IMG/VR virus record: IMGVR_UViG_3300009194_000008
Span: 34,859-98,858 of that record
Origin: a virus
DNA: 64,000 nt
Strand: one strand, 5' to 3'
In this document: positions 16,428-24,564 of the stretch, one piece after another
Layout: every line of letters starts with the position of its first letter
Numbering within the stretch: position 1 is the stretch's first letter
Notes under the pieces: model-generated
What the model was told of the DNA's origin: nothing
Database searches by the model: none
The model's input: only the letters and a program-made list of their open reading frames with translations
Program-made: the position numbers and the translations under genes

Positions 16428-16649
16428 TTACATTACCTCGGGTCGCTGATTCTGCGCACACCGTTCGAGCTTGTCCAGTGTTGCGTCATCACAGGCGCCA
16501 GTGGGGGATAGCTGAAGGTCGCGTTGAAAAGCCTTCAGTGACCGGAAGGTCTGGGCATCGACTTCCCCATGAATCGGGGACGAGTACCCAACACGCCGGA
16601 GGAGGGACTGTACATAACGACAATCGCTATCTAGATGATCAATCGCCAC
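16428..16649 (-). CDS. Orphan peptidoglycan-binding domain protein
   Basis: About 73 aa from a GTG preceded by GGGAG at 7 nt. The protein is a lone type 1 peptidoglycan-binding fold: 'DSDCRYVQSLLRRVGY', 'HGEVDAQTFRSLKAFQRDLQL', 'GACDDATLDKL'. Its start overlaps the DUF1353 stop by 11 nt and its stop abuts endolysin 2, so the three are co-translated. It may target or regulate the muramidase. Longer upstream starts would run deep into the DUF1353 gene and are unlikely. Confidence 0.7.
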   Translation of the reverse strand: MAIDHLDSDCRYVQSLLRRVGYSSPIHGEVDAQTFRSLKAFQRDLQLSPTGACDDATLDKLERCAQNQRPEVM

Positions 16650-16998
16650 GAAAGGTCTCCCGATAAAAACCGTAAACCCCCACGGCTGCCGACATCGTTT
16701 TACGCCGCCATTTCGATACCCCGGACGACAATAACGCTTCACGAAACTTTCGATTGGCTACCCGCCAACCCACACCTGATTTCAACAGGTAATCGTGTAC
16801 CACAGCCGCTGGGAAATACCGACACACCGGGGGGAAGAACAACCAGAAAATACGCGGAATGGTTGCGCCATCGGTAATGAAAAGCCGGGGTACTTCTTCA
16901 CCAACCACCCGCATGACTTCGTGCAGACGATATCGAACCGGTTTCCACCACCGATCTGGTAATAAGATGTCTACCGGAAAACACGTTTTTTGGGTCAT
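16639..16998 (-). CDS. DUF1353 family protein
   Basis: A 119-aa protein with the DUF1353 signature: 'FITDGATIPRIFWLFFPP', 'YFPAAVVHDYLL' and a closing 'MSAAVGVYGF'. Members are frequent in phage lysis and tail regions; their function is not established. A GGGGAT site precedes the ATG. It is the first gene of the DUF1353, PG-binding, endolysin 2 run. Confidence 0.85.
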   Translation of the reverse strand: MTQKTCFPVDILLPDRWWKPVRYRLHEVMRVVGEEVPRLFITDGATIPRIFWLFFPPVCRYFPAAVVHDYLLKSGVGWRVANRKFREALLSSGVSKWRRKTMSAAVGVYGFYRETFRGD

Positions 16999-17016
16999 GT
17001 CACATCCCCGCTATAA

Positions 17017-17769
17017 TTACACCAACCGCAGGCACGGACGCCACCCATAGGCAAGGTCGGTTGCCGATGAGACATCAGCGTTGAAGTCAGTCACATCCGT
17101 CGTCCCACCACGCAGAATCCGCTGGCCGGCATCCAGGTCAGAGACTTCTTGGGTCCAGGACGCACTACCGTCACCTGATCCGACAATCAAATCGGCGTTG
17201 GTATAACCAACACCCCAACCCAGGCCGGTGGGATCATCCACGTGCACCGGGTACATCAGTCGGTTCCACTCACCACCTGAGGCGGCTGCAGGATCACCAT
17301 CACCACCCGTCAACAGGGTGACTCGGAATTGATAACCGTCAATAGTGATGATCGGTGCGCCACCATCATTGAGTACGACGCCTGCAGCGCTGAGGGCATC
17401 CCAGGACACACTGTTGTGAATCGGCTTCTTAGCGACAAAGAGGATCTCACCATCTTTGACAAACTTCAGCCAGGCGGATTCTGCATCGTGCCGCAGAGTC
17501 CCTTCGGTAACACCCACCTCGGTGGCCAAAGCACCATAAGTGATCATATCGGCTCCGGCGACCTCGCCGAAGAATCCGGTAGTGCCGTCACCGTTAGCCA
17601 ATGCTGCCGGACCAGGCGCCAGCGACCGGGTGCTCACCTCAACACCCCCTAAGGTAACACCGTCATGGAGACGCAGGGTGTTGCGCTCCGTATCCACTGA
17701 CAACTCACCTGGACTTAATACCAGTTGGTTGTTCTTGGCGGTGTTACCGCGCAATAACTGTATCCTCAT
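17017..17769 (-). CDS. Tail fibre, Mtd-N-like plus lectin-like C-domain
   Basis: 250 aa with AAGGAG upstream. Residues 1-45 are an Mtd-N-like module (LLRGNTAKNNQL...GELSVD...LRLHDGVTLGG). Residues ~85-250 are the third copy of the domain ending in 'GWRPCLRLV': 'WLKFVKDGEILF', 'YQFRVTLLTGG', 'GGEWNRLMYP', 'SWTQE', 'RILRGGTTD'. It is compact compared with the 340-aa and 749-aa paralogues and may be the minimal version. Confidence 0.7.
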   Translation of the reverse strand: MRIQLLRGNTAKNNQLVLSPGELSVDTERNTLRLHDGVTLGGVEVSTRSLAPGPAALANGDGTTGFFGEVAGADMITYGALATEVGVTEGTLRHDAESAWLKFVKDGEILFVAKKPIHNSVSWDALSAAGVVLNDGGAPIITIDGYQFRVTLLTGGDGDPAAASGGEWNRLMYPVHVDDPTGLGWGVGYTNADLIVGSGDGSASWTQEVSDLDAGQRILRGGTTDVTDFNADVSSATDLAYGWRPCLRLV

Positions 17770-17850
17770 GGATCACTCCTTATGCACCCATTTCATTGGA
17801 AACGGAAGAAGCTCCCGTTATCCGTCGGTTGACTGTTGACCAAAATCACA

Positions 17851-17870
17851 TCTCTGTCATACCATCGGTG
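17851..17870 (-). promoter_or_regulatory. Promoter-like TGGTATG motif
   Basis: Minus-strand CACCGATGGTATGACAGAGA, about 85 nt upstream of the 250-aa fibre and after the hairpin at 17887-17906. It shares ATGGTATG with the sites at 12591 and 30431. Confidence 0.35.
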
Positions 17871-17886
17871 TTTTTCGGCATAAACA

Positions 17887-17906
17887 GGACCCCACTTAAG
17901 GGGTCC
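17887..17906. terminator. Hairpin terminator
   Basis: GGACCCC-acttaa-GGGGTCC, preceded by CGGCATAAACA and followed by GGTGTTATG. It ends the transcript carrying the spanins and the holin-like gene. Confidence 0.75.
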
Positions 17907-17920
17907 GGTGTTATGTTACT

Positions 17921-18304
17921 TCACAGAAAAAACTTGAAAACGGCAAGAGTATTTCCGATTATGCCATTAATCAGTTCACTCACTCCAGTACTTTTCGGTG
18001 TAACGATTTCGGCCACCGCCAACGCAACCCCGAAAATACCCATCAGCCCCGAGACCGCTAGTAACACGGTTCGGTAGCTGTCCCGACCTCGCACCTGTCC
18101 AACTTCGCGTTCCAGTAGTCGTTCCTGTAACGATGTGTCCGGTAGCTGATAGACCAATGATAAGACTTCTTGACCAGTCGTTTCCCGAGACACGCTATTA
18201 TTGCCAGGGAGGTAGGCATTGAGAACCAGTAACAAGGTACTGGAGTAAGGACTACGTCGCAGGGGTTTATCACCCAATTCGATTAGGGCGGCTTCGACAT
18301 TCAT
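17921..18304 (-). CDS. Membrane protein, holin candidate
   Basis: 127 aa. Residues ~1-75 are polar. A clear transmembrane helix follows (~77-100, 'TVLLAVSGLMGIFGVALAVAEIV') and a second weaker hydrophobic stretch reaches the C-terminus (LINGIIGNTLAVFKFFL). Its ATG overlaps the stop of the o-spanin (ATGA), so it belongs to the lysis unit. The position and membrane helices fit a holin or antiholin, but no family signature is recognised. Confidence 0.5.
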   Translation of the reverse strand: MNVEAALIELGDKPLRRSPYSSTLLLVLNAYLPGNNSVSRETTGQEVLSLVYQLPDTSLQERLLEREVGQVRGRDSYRTVLLAVSGLMGIFGVALAVAEIVTPKSTGVSELINGIIGNTLAVFKFFL

Positions 18305-18672
18305 TCGCTCGCCTCCATGTCCTGTTGTAAATCATACCACCCCCGAAGACCTTCCAGTTGATTATTGCAATTACCCAATTCCTGGGTTTGTTCATTCCAG
18401 TGGTCTGTCATTAACAGGAAACGGGCTTCCCACACATTTTCGGCTTGTGGGTAATAGCTGTCCGCGGTTACTAACATCTCACGGCTTGGAGGTGACGCTA
18501 CATAACATGGCTTAGTCAGACTGATTGGCGGTACAATCAGCTGAGGTTCCTCCGGCACGGCAGTATGTGTCGCGCATCCCGCGAGCCAAACGGTCAAAGT
18601 GGTCAGTAGTAACAGCCCGATCAGGTTCGGGGGTGGGACTCTGGGCTTCAGGCACTCGGGGAGGCGTCTCAT
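18301..18672 (-). CDS. o-spanin (Rz1-like outer-membrane lipoprotein)
   Basis: About 123 aa from an in-frame ATG (Met-Arg-Arg) shortly before the signal sequence; a start at 18777 is possible. Signal sequence 'LIGLLLLTTLTVW' runs into the lipobox 'LAGC', after which the mature chain is Pro-rich at first (PEEPQLIVPPISL). Much of its 5' half is embedded out of frame in the i-spanin gene, the classic Rz/Rz1 arrangement. With the i-spanin it would fuse inner and outer membranes at lysis. Confidence 0.8.
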   Translation of the reverse strand: MRRLPECLKPRVPPPNLIGLLLLTTLTVWLAGCATHTAVPEEPQLIVPPISLTKPCYVASPPSREMLVTADSYYPQAENVWEARFLLMTDHWNEQTQELGNCNNQLEGLRGWYDLQQDMEASE

Positions 18673-19057
18673 TAACTGCTGGAGCCGCTTCAGCCACTTC
18701 GGTAGGGGTAGGGTCTGGGGTCGGAGTGACAGGCACTGAGGTGTCTTCTGCTGCGTTTTTAAAGATAAGGTAGTCACGAATCAGTTCCTCGCGATCCAGG
18801 CGTTGTTGATGGCGGTTTTCTACCAAGTCTTGAGTGACTGTGGCGACCACGGTCTGATCTATTTTTTGGCGTTCTTGGGCGTTAGCATGAAGTGCCACCG
18901 CCTGTTGGACGGCTTCTTCACTGACATGCAGGTCCCCTGCCAGTGACTCGACCCGTTGGGTTTGAAGGTACAGCGCCAGCCCAAGTAACAGGAGAGCCCC
19001 TAGGAAAACACCTTCGTACCACTTTGGACGTATCTTGGTCAATAACCCGCGTAGCAT
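18512..19057 (-). CDS. i-spanin (Rz-like inner-membrane protein)
   Basis: About 181 aa from an ATG preceded by AAGGA at 8 nt. One N-terminal transmembrane helix (~14-35, 'YEGVFLGALLLLGLALYL') is followed by a long helical, coiled-coil-prone stretch (SEEAVQQAVALHANAQERQK ...), then a Pro/Thr/Glu linker and a short C-terminal domain. Its 3' half overlaps the o-spanin in another frame. Topology and overlap define it better than sequence does. Confidence 0.8.
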   Translation of the reverse strand: MLRGLLTKIRPKWYEGVFLGALLLLGLALYLQTQRVESLAGDLHVSEEAVQQAVALHANAQERQKIDQTVVATVTQDLVENRHQQRLDREELIRDYLIFKNAAEDTSVPVTPTPDPTPTEVAEAAPAVNETPPRVPEAQSPTPEPDRAVTTDHFDRLARGMRDTYCRAGGTSADCTANQSD

Positions 19058-19080
19058 AGTTGGTTCCTTGAGCAGCACAC

Positions 19081-19656
19081 TCAAATCATGAAACGTAAGT
19101 AGTGTAGCCCGACGGCTGTTGCATCAACAGCATGTTCGTCCAGTGTGTCAAGGCCCACTCCCCACTCTAGATCACGTCGCAACGCCAGAGCGTCACGTAC
19201 GATGCTTTTCTTATCTTTCATTTTGCGCATTGCTGACAGATCCACCCCTGCTGCCATCTTGGCCACATTGGGTTCTACCTGATACAGCGGTAGATACGCA
19301 TCATACGCCATAAGCGCTTGACGAACAACCGCCAAGCATTCAGTTAGGGCCGCAAAAGTTTGCACAAAGCGACCCTGATAAGGCGATTCGGCAATCACCG
19401 CTTGTGGTCGGATGCAATGAAGTAAGTAGAGCAGCTCGTCATGGTGTTGTTGCAGTCGTGCTGTTCGTCCACCATGGAGTTCTTCAATTGCACCGTACCC
19501 ATTGGTGTTGTTGGTCGCCTTTAACGTAAAACCGTCTTCCACTCGATACTTCGGTGACTCAAGGTCCCAGCTAAGAATGGACACCCCCAAGGTGGAGGTG
19601 CCCGGATCTATGCCCATGACCGTGAAGGGTCGAGTGGAGGTGGGCATTACCAGCAC
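19081..19656 (-). CDS. RuvC-like Holliday junction resolvase
   Basis: A 191-aa RNase H-fold resolvase. Visible acidic sites are Asp17 in 'GIDPGTSTLGVS', Glu90 in 'VIAESPYQ' and the C-terminal 'DEHAVDATAVG' (Asp178). It would resolve branched DNA during replication and packaging, using two metal ions. The start is a GTG just after the upstream stop; an ATG three codons further in is equally likely. It lies between virion and lysis genes, as resolvases often do in large phages. Confidence 0.88.
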   Translation of the reverse strand: MLVMPTSTRPFTVMGIDPGTSTLGVSILSWDLESPKYRVEDGFTLKATNNTNGYGAIEELHGGRTARLQQHHDELLYLLHCIRPQAVIAESPYQGRFVQTFAALTECLAVVRQALMAYDAYLPLYQVEPNVAKMAAGVDLSAMRKMKDKKSIVRDALALRRDLEWGVGLDTLDEHAVDATAVGLHYLRFMI

Positions 19657-19658
19657 GG

Positions 19659-20546
19659 TTACAGGAAGGTCGCGTTGTTGACGTCCTGCTCACCCAGCAT
19701 CGGTTCAACCCCACCCACGTCCAGCGTGAAGGTTGCCCCGTTGGTGGCGTACCCGATCGCATGATAGGTCGCGACATGCACATTCACCTGACAGGCAATG
19801 CACTCTTGGTAGGTGAACGTCCCGGCACCACCCGAACTGCCCTGGACTTCCTTGTCGACACCGGAACACAGGGCGATCTCGGAGATCACTGGTGAGCGAA
19901 CGGACCCTGTACGGATTTTGTGGGCATTGAGGATTTCGGCGATATCATCCGGACCCAACTCAACGGTCATCACCGCTGAAGCGGACTCAGAACTACTGGA
20001 ACCGAGGACGATACCAGTGTTTGAGATAGCGGGGCGTTCCGGGTTGAGGTTATCGGTAGTCGGGGTAAAAGGCGTGGTGGTTGCCACCCCATCAGTCACC
20101 TCTACACGCTGTAGCTGCGCTACCACATCGTCCATGGTAATACGACGCAGATAGTAGGCCACATAGTTCACCCCATCGTGGGTTTCCAGCACCCGTAAGG
20201 CGTAACGGTCACGAACATGCGCCGGGAGATCATTGGTGACTTCACGTAACACAAAGGGGATCTGTCCATAGAGACCCGCATCAGTAGCGCGATGCGGGAC
20301 CGGTACGGTTTCATCACTACCATCGTCAGCCTTGACGGTAGCGTGGCCCAGGTTACCGATCGCGAAGTAGCGCATGGCTGGGGTCTGTGTCGCAGGCGGA
20401 GTAACACCGGCCTGAACATCGAAACGTTCATTGAGAGTGGTGTTCTCAATCAATTCAAACGGGATGCCCAGGTTTTTGATCGTTTGCAAATACGTCCCGT
20501 AAACAGTCCGCGTGACGCCAATGATTTCTTGGTCCATAGAGGCCAT
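19659..20546 (-). CDS. Virion structural protein, unknown family
   Basis: 295 aa, AGGAATACATC before ATG. It is soluble and beta-rich, with segments such as 'VTRTVYGTYLQTIKNLGIPFELIENTTLNERFD' and a Cys-containing C-terminal half ('ALCSGVDKEV', 'ECIACQVNVHVATYHAIGY'). Its composition is typical of baseplate or tail-sheath initiators of jumbo phages. It is separated by about 70 nt from the modification operon upstream, so the modification genes may share its transcript. Confidence 0.5.
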   Translation of the reverse strand: MASMDQEIIGVTRTVYGTYLQTIKNLGIPFELIENTTLNERFDVQAGVTPPATQTPAMRYFAIGNLGHATVKADDGSDETVPVPHRATDAGLYGQIPFVLREVTNDLPAHVRDRYALRVLETHDGVNYVAYYLRRITMDDVVAQLQRVEVTDGVATTTPFTPTTDNLNPERPAISNTGIVLGSSSSESASAVMTVELGPDDIAEILNAHKIRTGSVRSPVISEIALCSGVDKEVQGSSGGAGTFTYQECIACQVNVHVATYHAIGYATNGATFTLDVGGVEPMLGEQDVNNATFL

Positions 20547-20616
20547 GATGTATTCCTTTCCTTAATTCGTGTGGGACTAATATCGTCAAAGGATTAGTGG
20601 TGTTTTGTTAAAGTAA

Positions 20617-21102
20617 TCAACGTAACCTAAGGTTGATCCCATCAAAATGGAAGCGGTCTTCTACTGTTTCGTTCCACAACAACTCCACAGGATGACTGTA
20701 CGAGTCTTCGATTGACCGTAGTTCACGAATCAACACCCCCCACTGTTTTTGAAAATATCGAACGGAGGAGAACGAATCTCCACGGTCGATGTAGCGAATA
20801 AGATAATCATCCAGTAGGGATGGGTGTGGATACACTCGGTAATGAAAAATTTCCTGATTGATGAGTTGTTGAATGATGGGCATCTCAGTCGCAGCGAAGA
20901 TAATCCTTGCGGTTGATAGATGACACTTTAACATTCTAATGTAGTTTACCGGAAAAGTCGGATCACCGCGGTATCCATTTGTATCGAGGTCTATCACCGT
21001 ATCATCCGGTATGGATTTCGTGTGATATAGTTGGTTTTGTATTGACCGGAACATCCGGGACTTTCCCACGCCCGGAAAACCACAGACGACATGTGGTTGC
21101 AT
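20617..21102 (-). CDS. P-loop NTPase/kinase-like protein
   Basis: 161 aa with a Walker A motif at residues ~8-15 ('GFPGVGKS') and a 'DLDTNGYRGDPTFPVNYIRML' segment. The latter resembles small phage ATP-binding proteins related to nucleotide kinases (GFPGVGKS ... NYI). 'YIDRGDSFSSV' later suggests a lid arginine. It is the last gene of the modification operon, 5 nt after the 2OG oxygenase. Substrate unknown; phosphorylation within the same pathway is a possibility only. Confidence 0.6.
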   Translation of the reverse strand: MQPHVVCGFPGVGKSRMFRSIQNQLYHTKSIPDDTVIDLDTNGYRGDPTFPVNYIRMLKCHLSTARIIFAATEMPIIQQLINQEIFHYRVYPHPSLLDDYLIRYIDRGDSFSSVRYFQKQWGVLIRELRSIEDSYSHPVELLWNETVEDRFHFDGINLRLR

Positions 21103-21107
21103 GAGGG

Positions 21108-21659
21108 TTACCCGAATGTGAAGTCAGTGGTTAATGCTACCCGAAACTCCCCTGGGTGGGGGAGTACATAGTGAGGGATGTAACACGGAAAGATCACCAT
21201 CATACCCGTTGTCGGGGAAATGTGGTGATTCGCGAAATATCCACGTCGAACCGGTGTGGGGTATGATCGACATGCCGCACCACGGGGATCCATCAGGGTG
21301 AGGTCCCCTGGCGCCGCCGCAAGATACAACACCGTGGTCAACAGTGAATGACCGTGGATATGGGGTTCAATCCCGGCGTTGTTATGTCCATGAACCGCCC
21401 AACTGTGATAGGACATTGTTGATTCGTCAATTGGGTAATCCCAGCAGTCTTTTGTGTACTGTAAGACGGCTGGTACGATTACCTCGCGCCGCAAGCGCCA
21501 CAAGTAGGGCGTGTGTTCCTCACTAATGATCTCTTGCTCGTCCGCACCCCACTGGGCCATTTGCGGACTACTAAAGATTTCAGTAATGGCGCGTTCTTCG
21601 TCGATGTCCTTTATAACCTGTTGTCCAATCTGTGTGCGCCACGGTTCATGGTATTCCAT
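21108..21659 (-). CDS. 2OG-Fe(II) oxygenase-like protein
   Basis: 183 aa, following the phage 2OG-Fe(II) oxygenase pattern: 'SYHSWAVHGHNNAGIEPHIHGHS' region (His100/His102/His104), 'LTTVLYLAAAPGDLTLMDPRG', then 'SPTTGMMVIFPCYIPHYVLPH' with distal His163 and Arg173 for 2-oxoglutarate. It would hydroxylate an amino acid or other substrate. Its ATG overlaps the rSAM stop (TAATG), so the two are translationally coupled. The exact iron ligand set needs a structure-based alignment. Confidence 0.75.
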   Translation of the reverse strand: MEYHEPWRTQIGQQVIKDIDEERAITEIFSSPQMAQWGADEQEIISEEHTPYLWRLRREVIVPAVLQYTKDCWDYPIDESTMSYHSWAVHGHNNAGIEPHIHGHSLLTTVLYLAAAPGDLTLMDPRGAACRSYPTPVRRGYFANHHISPTTGMMVIFPCYIPHYVLPHPGEFRVALTTDFTFG

Positions 21660-22753
21660 TACGCCTCCCGGCTAGTGGCAATTAAACCACTCTCATTAAC
21701 GTAGGGGGTAGGTTCCAGCTGACCTGTCATCCCATTAGCTTCGATAATGTCTGGTGCTAGACGTTTCATTTTCTGACAATGGTGTTCGACCAGACCCAAG
21801 GCCTTATGGTCGTGGGTTGTCTTTTTGCAGGAATTACAAATCGAAAACATGGGACACCCATAACAGCTATACTTCATCACGCTGATTTCGGGGTCGTTCT
21901 GTAGTGGTGTGGTCAACTCTCCGGTCATTTCACTATTAAAGTCAATCGCGTATTTTTTATCGTCAGCAAATGCTGGACAGCTATAGTAGTCGCCGGATGG
22001 TTGTAGCGTACGTATCCCTGCATCACACTGTCGCGACAATGGGCAAGTAGTGAGTTCCCCTCTCAACTTACGTACCATCTGCTTTGTATTATATTCCCAC
22101 TCCGTGAGGCCGGCTTTCCATATATCAACGTAGTGTCCATACATGTCAGCAAGTAGGTAAAGGGATCCCTCATTGCCCATTTGTCGGCCTTTGATCTCTA
22201 CCGATGGCCCCGATGACATTGCGTAGTTGGCTTTACATTCAACTTCCATCTCACGGGCCAGACGGACGTGATCCAAAACCCGGTCGGCATTGTCTTCATC
22301 GATAACCGAAATGAAGTCTGGCCGGTAACCACAGATATCCAACATGCAATCGGAGACTTTCCAGAACTCTTCTTCGGTAAAGGGGGTAAAATCCCCCTTC
22401 AGTCGCTTATCGCCGTACTGGAAACTGGTAATTACCGAGAACTTTGGGTGTTGAAAAACCGCCCGCCAACGCTCGGGTTTCTTGTAGAACGGCCACAGGT
22501 TACTGGTGATACTTACAATAACATCAAGGTTCTCATCATCGAGGTAGTCCAGCAGTTCTTGGTAATAGTCAGGGGTCATCATCAGCGGATCGCCACCGTT
22601 GACAATAATTGTCTCTGTCTCCGGGAACCTAACCAGGAAGGCTTTGATTTGATCCAATGACAACTCATCCCCTGCATCATCGGCAATCGACGTACTGGAA
22701 CAGAAGGTGCATTTGAAATTACACCGTTCTGTTGGTTTAATTACGAGATCCAC
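21659..22753 (-). CDS. Radical SAM/SPASM peptide-modifying enzyme 1
   Basis: About 364 aa from a GTG preceded by AAGGAG. The radical SAM cluster motif CxxxCxxC is complete ('RCNFKCTFC', Cys11/15/18), followed by 'IIVNGGDPLM', the GGE-like SAM-binding motif with Asp in place of Glu. The C-terminus is a SPASM-type region: 'CPLSRQC', 'GDYYSCPAF', 'YSCYGCPMFSICNSC' and a final 'HHC'. This domain order is that of RiPP maturases and anSME-type enzymes. It shares an operon with a second rSAM/SPASM enzyme and a Cys-rich candidate substrate. Confidence 0.9.
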   Translation of the reverse strand: MDLVIKPTERCNFKCTFCSSTSIADDAGDELSLDQIKAFLVRFPETETIIVNGGDPLMMTPDYYQELLDYLDDENLDVIVSITSNLWPFYKKPERWRAVFQHPKFSVITSFQYGDKRLKGDFTPFTEEEFWKVSDCMLDICGYRPDFISVIDEDNADRVLDHVRLAREMEVECKANYAMSSGPSVEIKGRQMGNEGSLYLLADMYGHYVDIWKAGLTEWEYNTKQMVRKLRGELTTCPLSRQCDAGIRTLQPSGDYYSCPAFADDKKYAIDFNSEMTGELTTPLQNDPEISVMKYSCYGCPMFSICNSCKKTTHDHKALGLVEHHCQKMKRLAPDIIEANGMTGQLEPTPYVNESGLIATSREA

Positions 22754-22762
22754 ACCCACTCC

Positions 22763-23824
22763 TTAGTCGGCCCACCCGACTTTAACTGGATTGCCTGACG
22801 CACGGTTGGCCAGTGCCCAGAAAACCAGATTCGTGGTAAACATGCGCGATTCCATGGGAGGAACAATGAGCGTCAACCGATCCAACTGCGTATAAGCGTC
22901 AATATACCCGTCCACTATTTCGTCGTCGGGGAGTTCGAGAAGTTCAATCGGCACAGTCATTTCACGCACATTTGTCTCGAGGTACGTGTTGGTGTTGATG
23001 GTGTTAAGGAGTTTGCGGAGATCGTGTTGATATCCTTCCTTAAACGCCACGATTTTCTCAGAAGATGAAAATACATCTTCAAGGTCAACCTCACGCGACA
23101 CTACCTTGAGTCCTTCGATATCACGCAGTGGGGAATTCATAGTCAGTGTAGCGGTGGGGAGCTCCCCTAGCATCTTTTTAATATGTGGCGAGAAATACAG
23201 ATACCCCAACTTACTCCGTTGTGTTTCTATTTGATCATTAATTGCCCGATAAAGGCGATGACGTAGTCGTGTGGGTAAGGTAGTATCCTCTTCACCTGCC
23301 ATATGGCCGAGCAGGCGGTATTCCACCGGGAGGTGTTCGTGGTGGTTGTTCAAAAACTCAAATACTACATCGGAGCGCGACATTTCTGTCATGCACCGTT
23401 TGATAAAGTTAGGTGTTGTCGTTTCACTACCCCAAATGAACGTTGATTCAGAGCGTTCACGGTTAAGGAACAGTAAGAACGCAAGTTCACACAGCGCGCT
23501 ATGGGAAAGCTTTGGGAACAGGTGACGAACCCAGAAACAGAAAAGCTTGACATAGGCCTCGTCGTCACAGAAGATAACCACGGGCCTGTCGCGGTCACAT
23601 AACAGTTCTAACTCATCAGGAAAAACACTCGTAATAAAGTCATCGACGTCCTTGGTATAATAACAGGTCTGTGCGAGTTCTGGAATACCTAACGACTTCG
23701 ACAGTCGATCATCTTCGGATTCTAGAAAATGATCCTCAATACCACTACCAATGATGTATCGTTGGGTGTTACTGTTGAGGTGGTCAATATGGTCAACATA
23801 AACGTCGTCAAATAACAGGTACAT
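22763..23824 (-). CDS. Unknown protein of the rSAM operon (353 aa)
   Basis: Start chosen at the ATG preceded by AGGAGTTGAGA. The protein is soluble, rich in Asp, Glu and Leu, with a likely alpha/beta N-terminal half ('MYLLFDDVYVDHIDHLN', 'DRPVVIFCDDEAYVKLF') and a helical middle. No catalytic motif or membrane segment is recognised. It overlaps the next upstream gene by 17 nt, so expression is coupled. It might be a precursor-recognition (RRE-like or HxsD-like) partner or scaffold, which is inference from context only. Confidence 0.6.
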   Translation of the reverse strand: MYLLFDDVYVDHIDHLNSNTQRYIIGSGIEDHFLESEDDRLSKSLGIPELAQTCYYTKDVDDFITSVFPDELELLCDRDRPVVIFCDDEAYVKLFCFWVRHLFPKLSHSALCELAFLLFLNRERSESTFIWGSETTTPNFIKRCMTEMSRSDVVFEFLNNHHEHLPVEYRLLGHMAGEEDTTLPTRLRHRLYRAINDQIETQRSKLGYLYFSPHIKKMLGELPTATLTMNSPLRDIEGLKVVSREVDLEDVFSSSEKIVAFKEGYQHDLRKLLNTINTNTYLETNVREMTVPIELLELPDDEIVDGYIDAYTQLDRLTLIVPPMESRMFTTNLVFWALANRASGNPVKVGWAD

Positions 23825-24539
23825 TCTCAACTCCTAATTCACTAACCGCTTTATTGAACCGAGCGATAAACTCTTTCTCATCAAACTCGCCCTGCTGTAT
23901 CCCGATGCCGATCAGGAATACCGGATTTTCAGCATTACACCAAAAAAGTTCCAGTGTACTTCCCCGGTAAAGGGGTTTATCGTAAAGATCCTGATAGTAA
24001 CACAACGGAATAATGGGGGTGCCATCCAGGAGTAATGGGAACAGATCGTGGCCGATTAGTTTAATATAGTTAATTCCCGTTAGATCCCGATCGGTTACTA
24101 CCTCGTGTTGTTTGAAAATATAGTCCTCATTGACCCCGGTCCATTTCATGTTGTAGAGACTGAGTGACTCGATAATACTCAGCCAACGGTAAATAATGTC
24201 ACGGTTTTGAGGGTCGATGATAAGATCGTGGTAGTCGATCCCCGACTCACTGGCAAACCCTTTAATTTGTAGTAATACTTCTAGGACGCCACGTTCCAGC
24301 TGAGGTAGGTCATGCACCATAGGAGAGCGCATATACGCCAGCAACAGAGAAAAATAATCATCGGTTGATGTAAAATCTAACGTTACTTCCATTCCGAGGT
24401 TGGTCAAATACGTCAAAAATACTTGCCCTTCAAGTTTCGACTCCGCTACGTCGATAACCACCTCAGGCGTGGGCTTCTCAGCCACCAGTCTTTTGATAAC
24501 ATCGGTGGGGACTGGAACTACCGTATTAATTGCTTGCAT
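23808..24539 (-). CDS. Unknown protein of the rSAM operon (243 aa)
   Basis: AGGACAACCTAG precedes the ATG. It has 'VPVPTDVIKRLVAEKPTPEVVIDVAESKLEGQVFLTYLTNLGMEV' at the N-terminus, strongly helical, then a mixed fold with 'YYQDLYDKPLYRGSTLELFWC'. No recognised motif. It sits directly after the CHxS-tail protein and overlaps the 353-aa unknown. A peptide-binding or chaperone role for the modification enzymes is a guess. Confidence 0.6.
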   Translation of the reverse strand: MQAINTVVPVPTDVIKRLVAEKPTPEVVIDVAESKLEGQVFLTYLTNLGMEVTLDFTSTDDYFSLLLAYMRSPMVHDLPQLERGVLEVLLQIKGFASESGIDYHDLIIDPQNRDIIYRWLSIIESLSLYNMKWTGVNEDYIFKQHEVVTDRDLTGINYIKLIGHDLFPLLLDGTPIIPLCYYQDLYDKPLYRGSTLELFWCNAENPVFLIGIGIQQGEFDEKEFIARFNKAVSELGVENVPVI

Positions 24540-24564
24540 CTAGGTTGTCCTCTATACTTAGTTT

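Noticed and set aside
4880-17769. Diversity-generating retroelement acting on the lectin-like fibre heads
   Set aside because: No reverse transcriptase or template repeat was seen, and the three copies are diverged paralogues rather than variable/template repeats.
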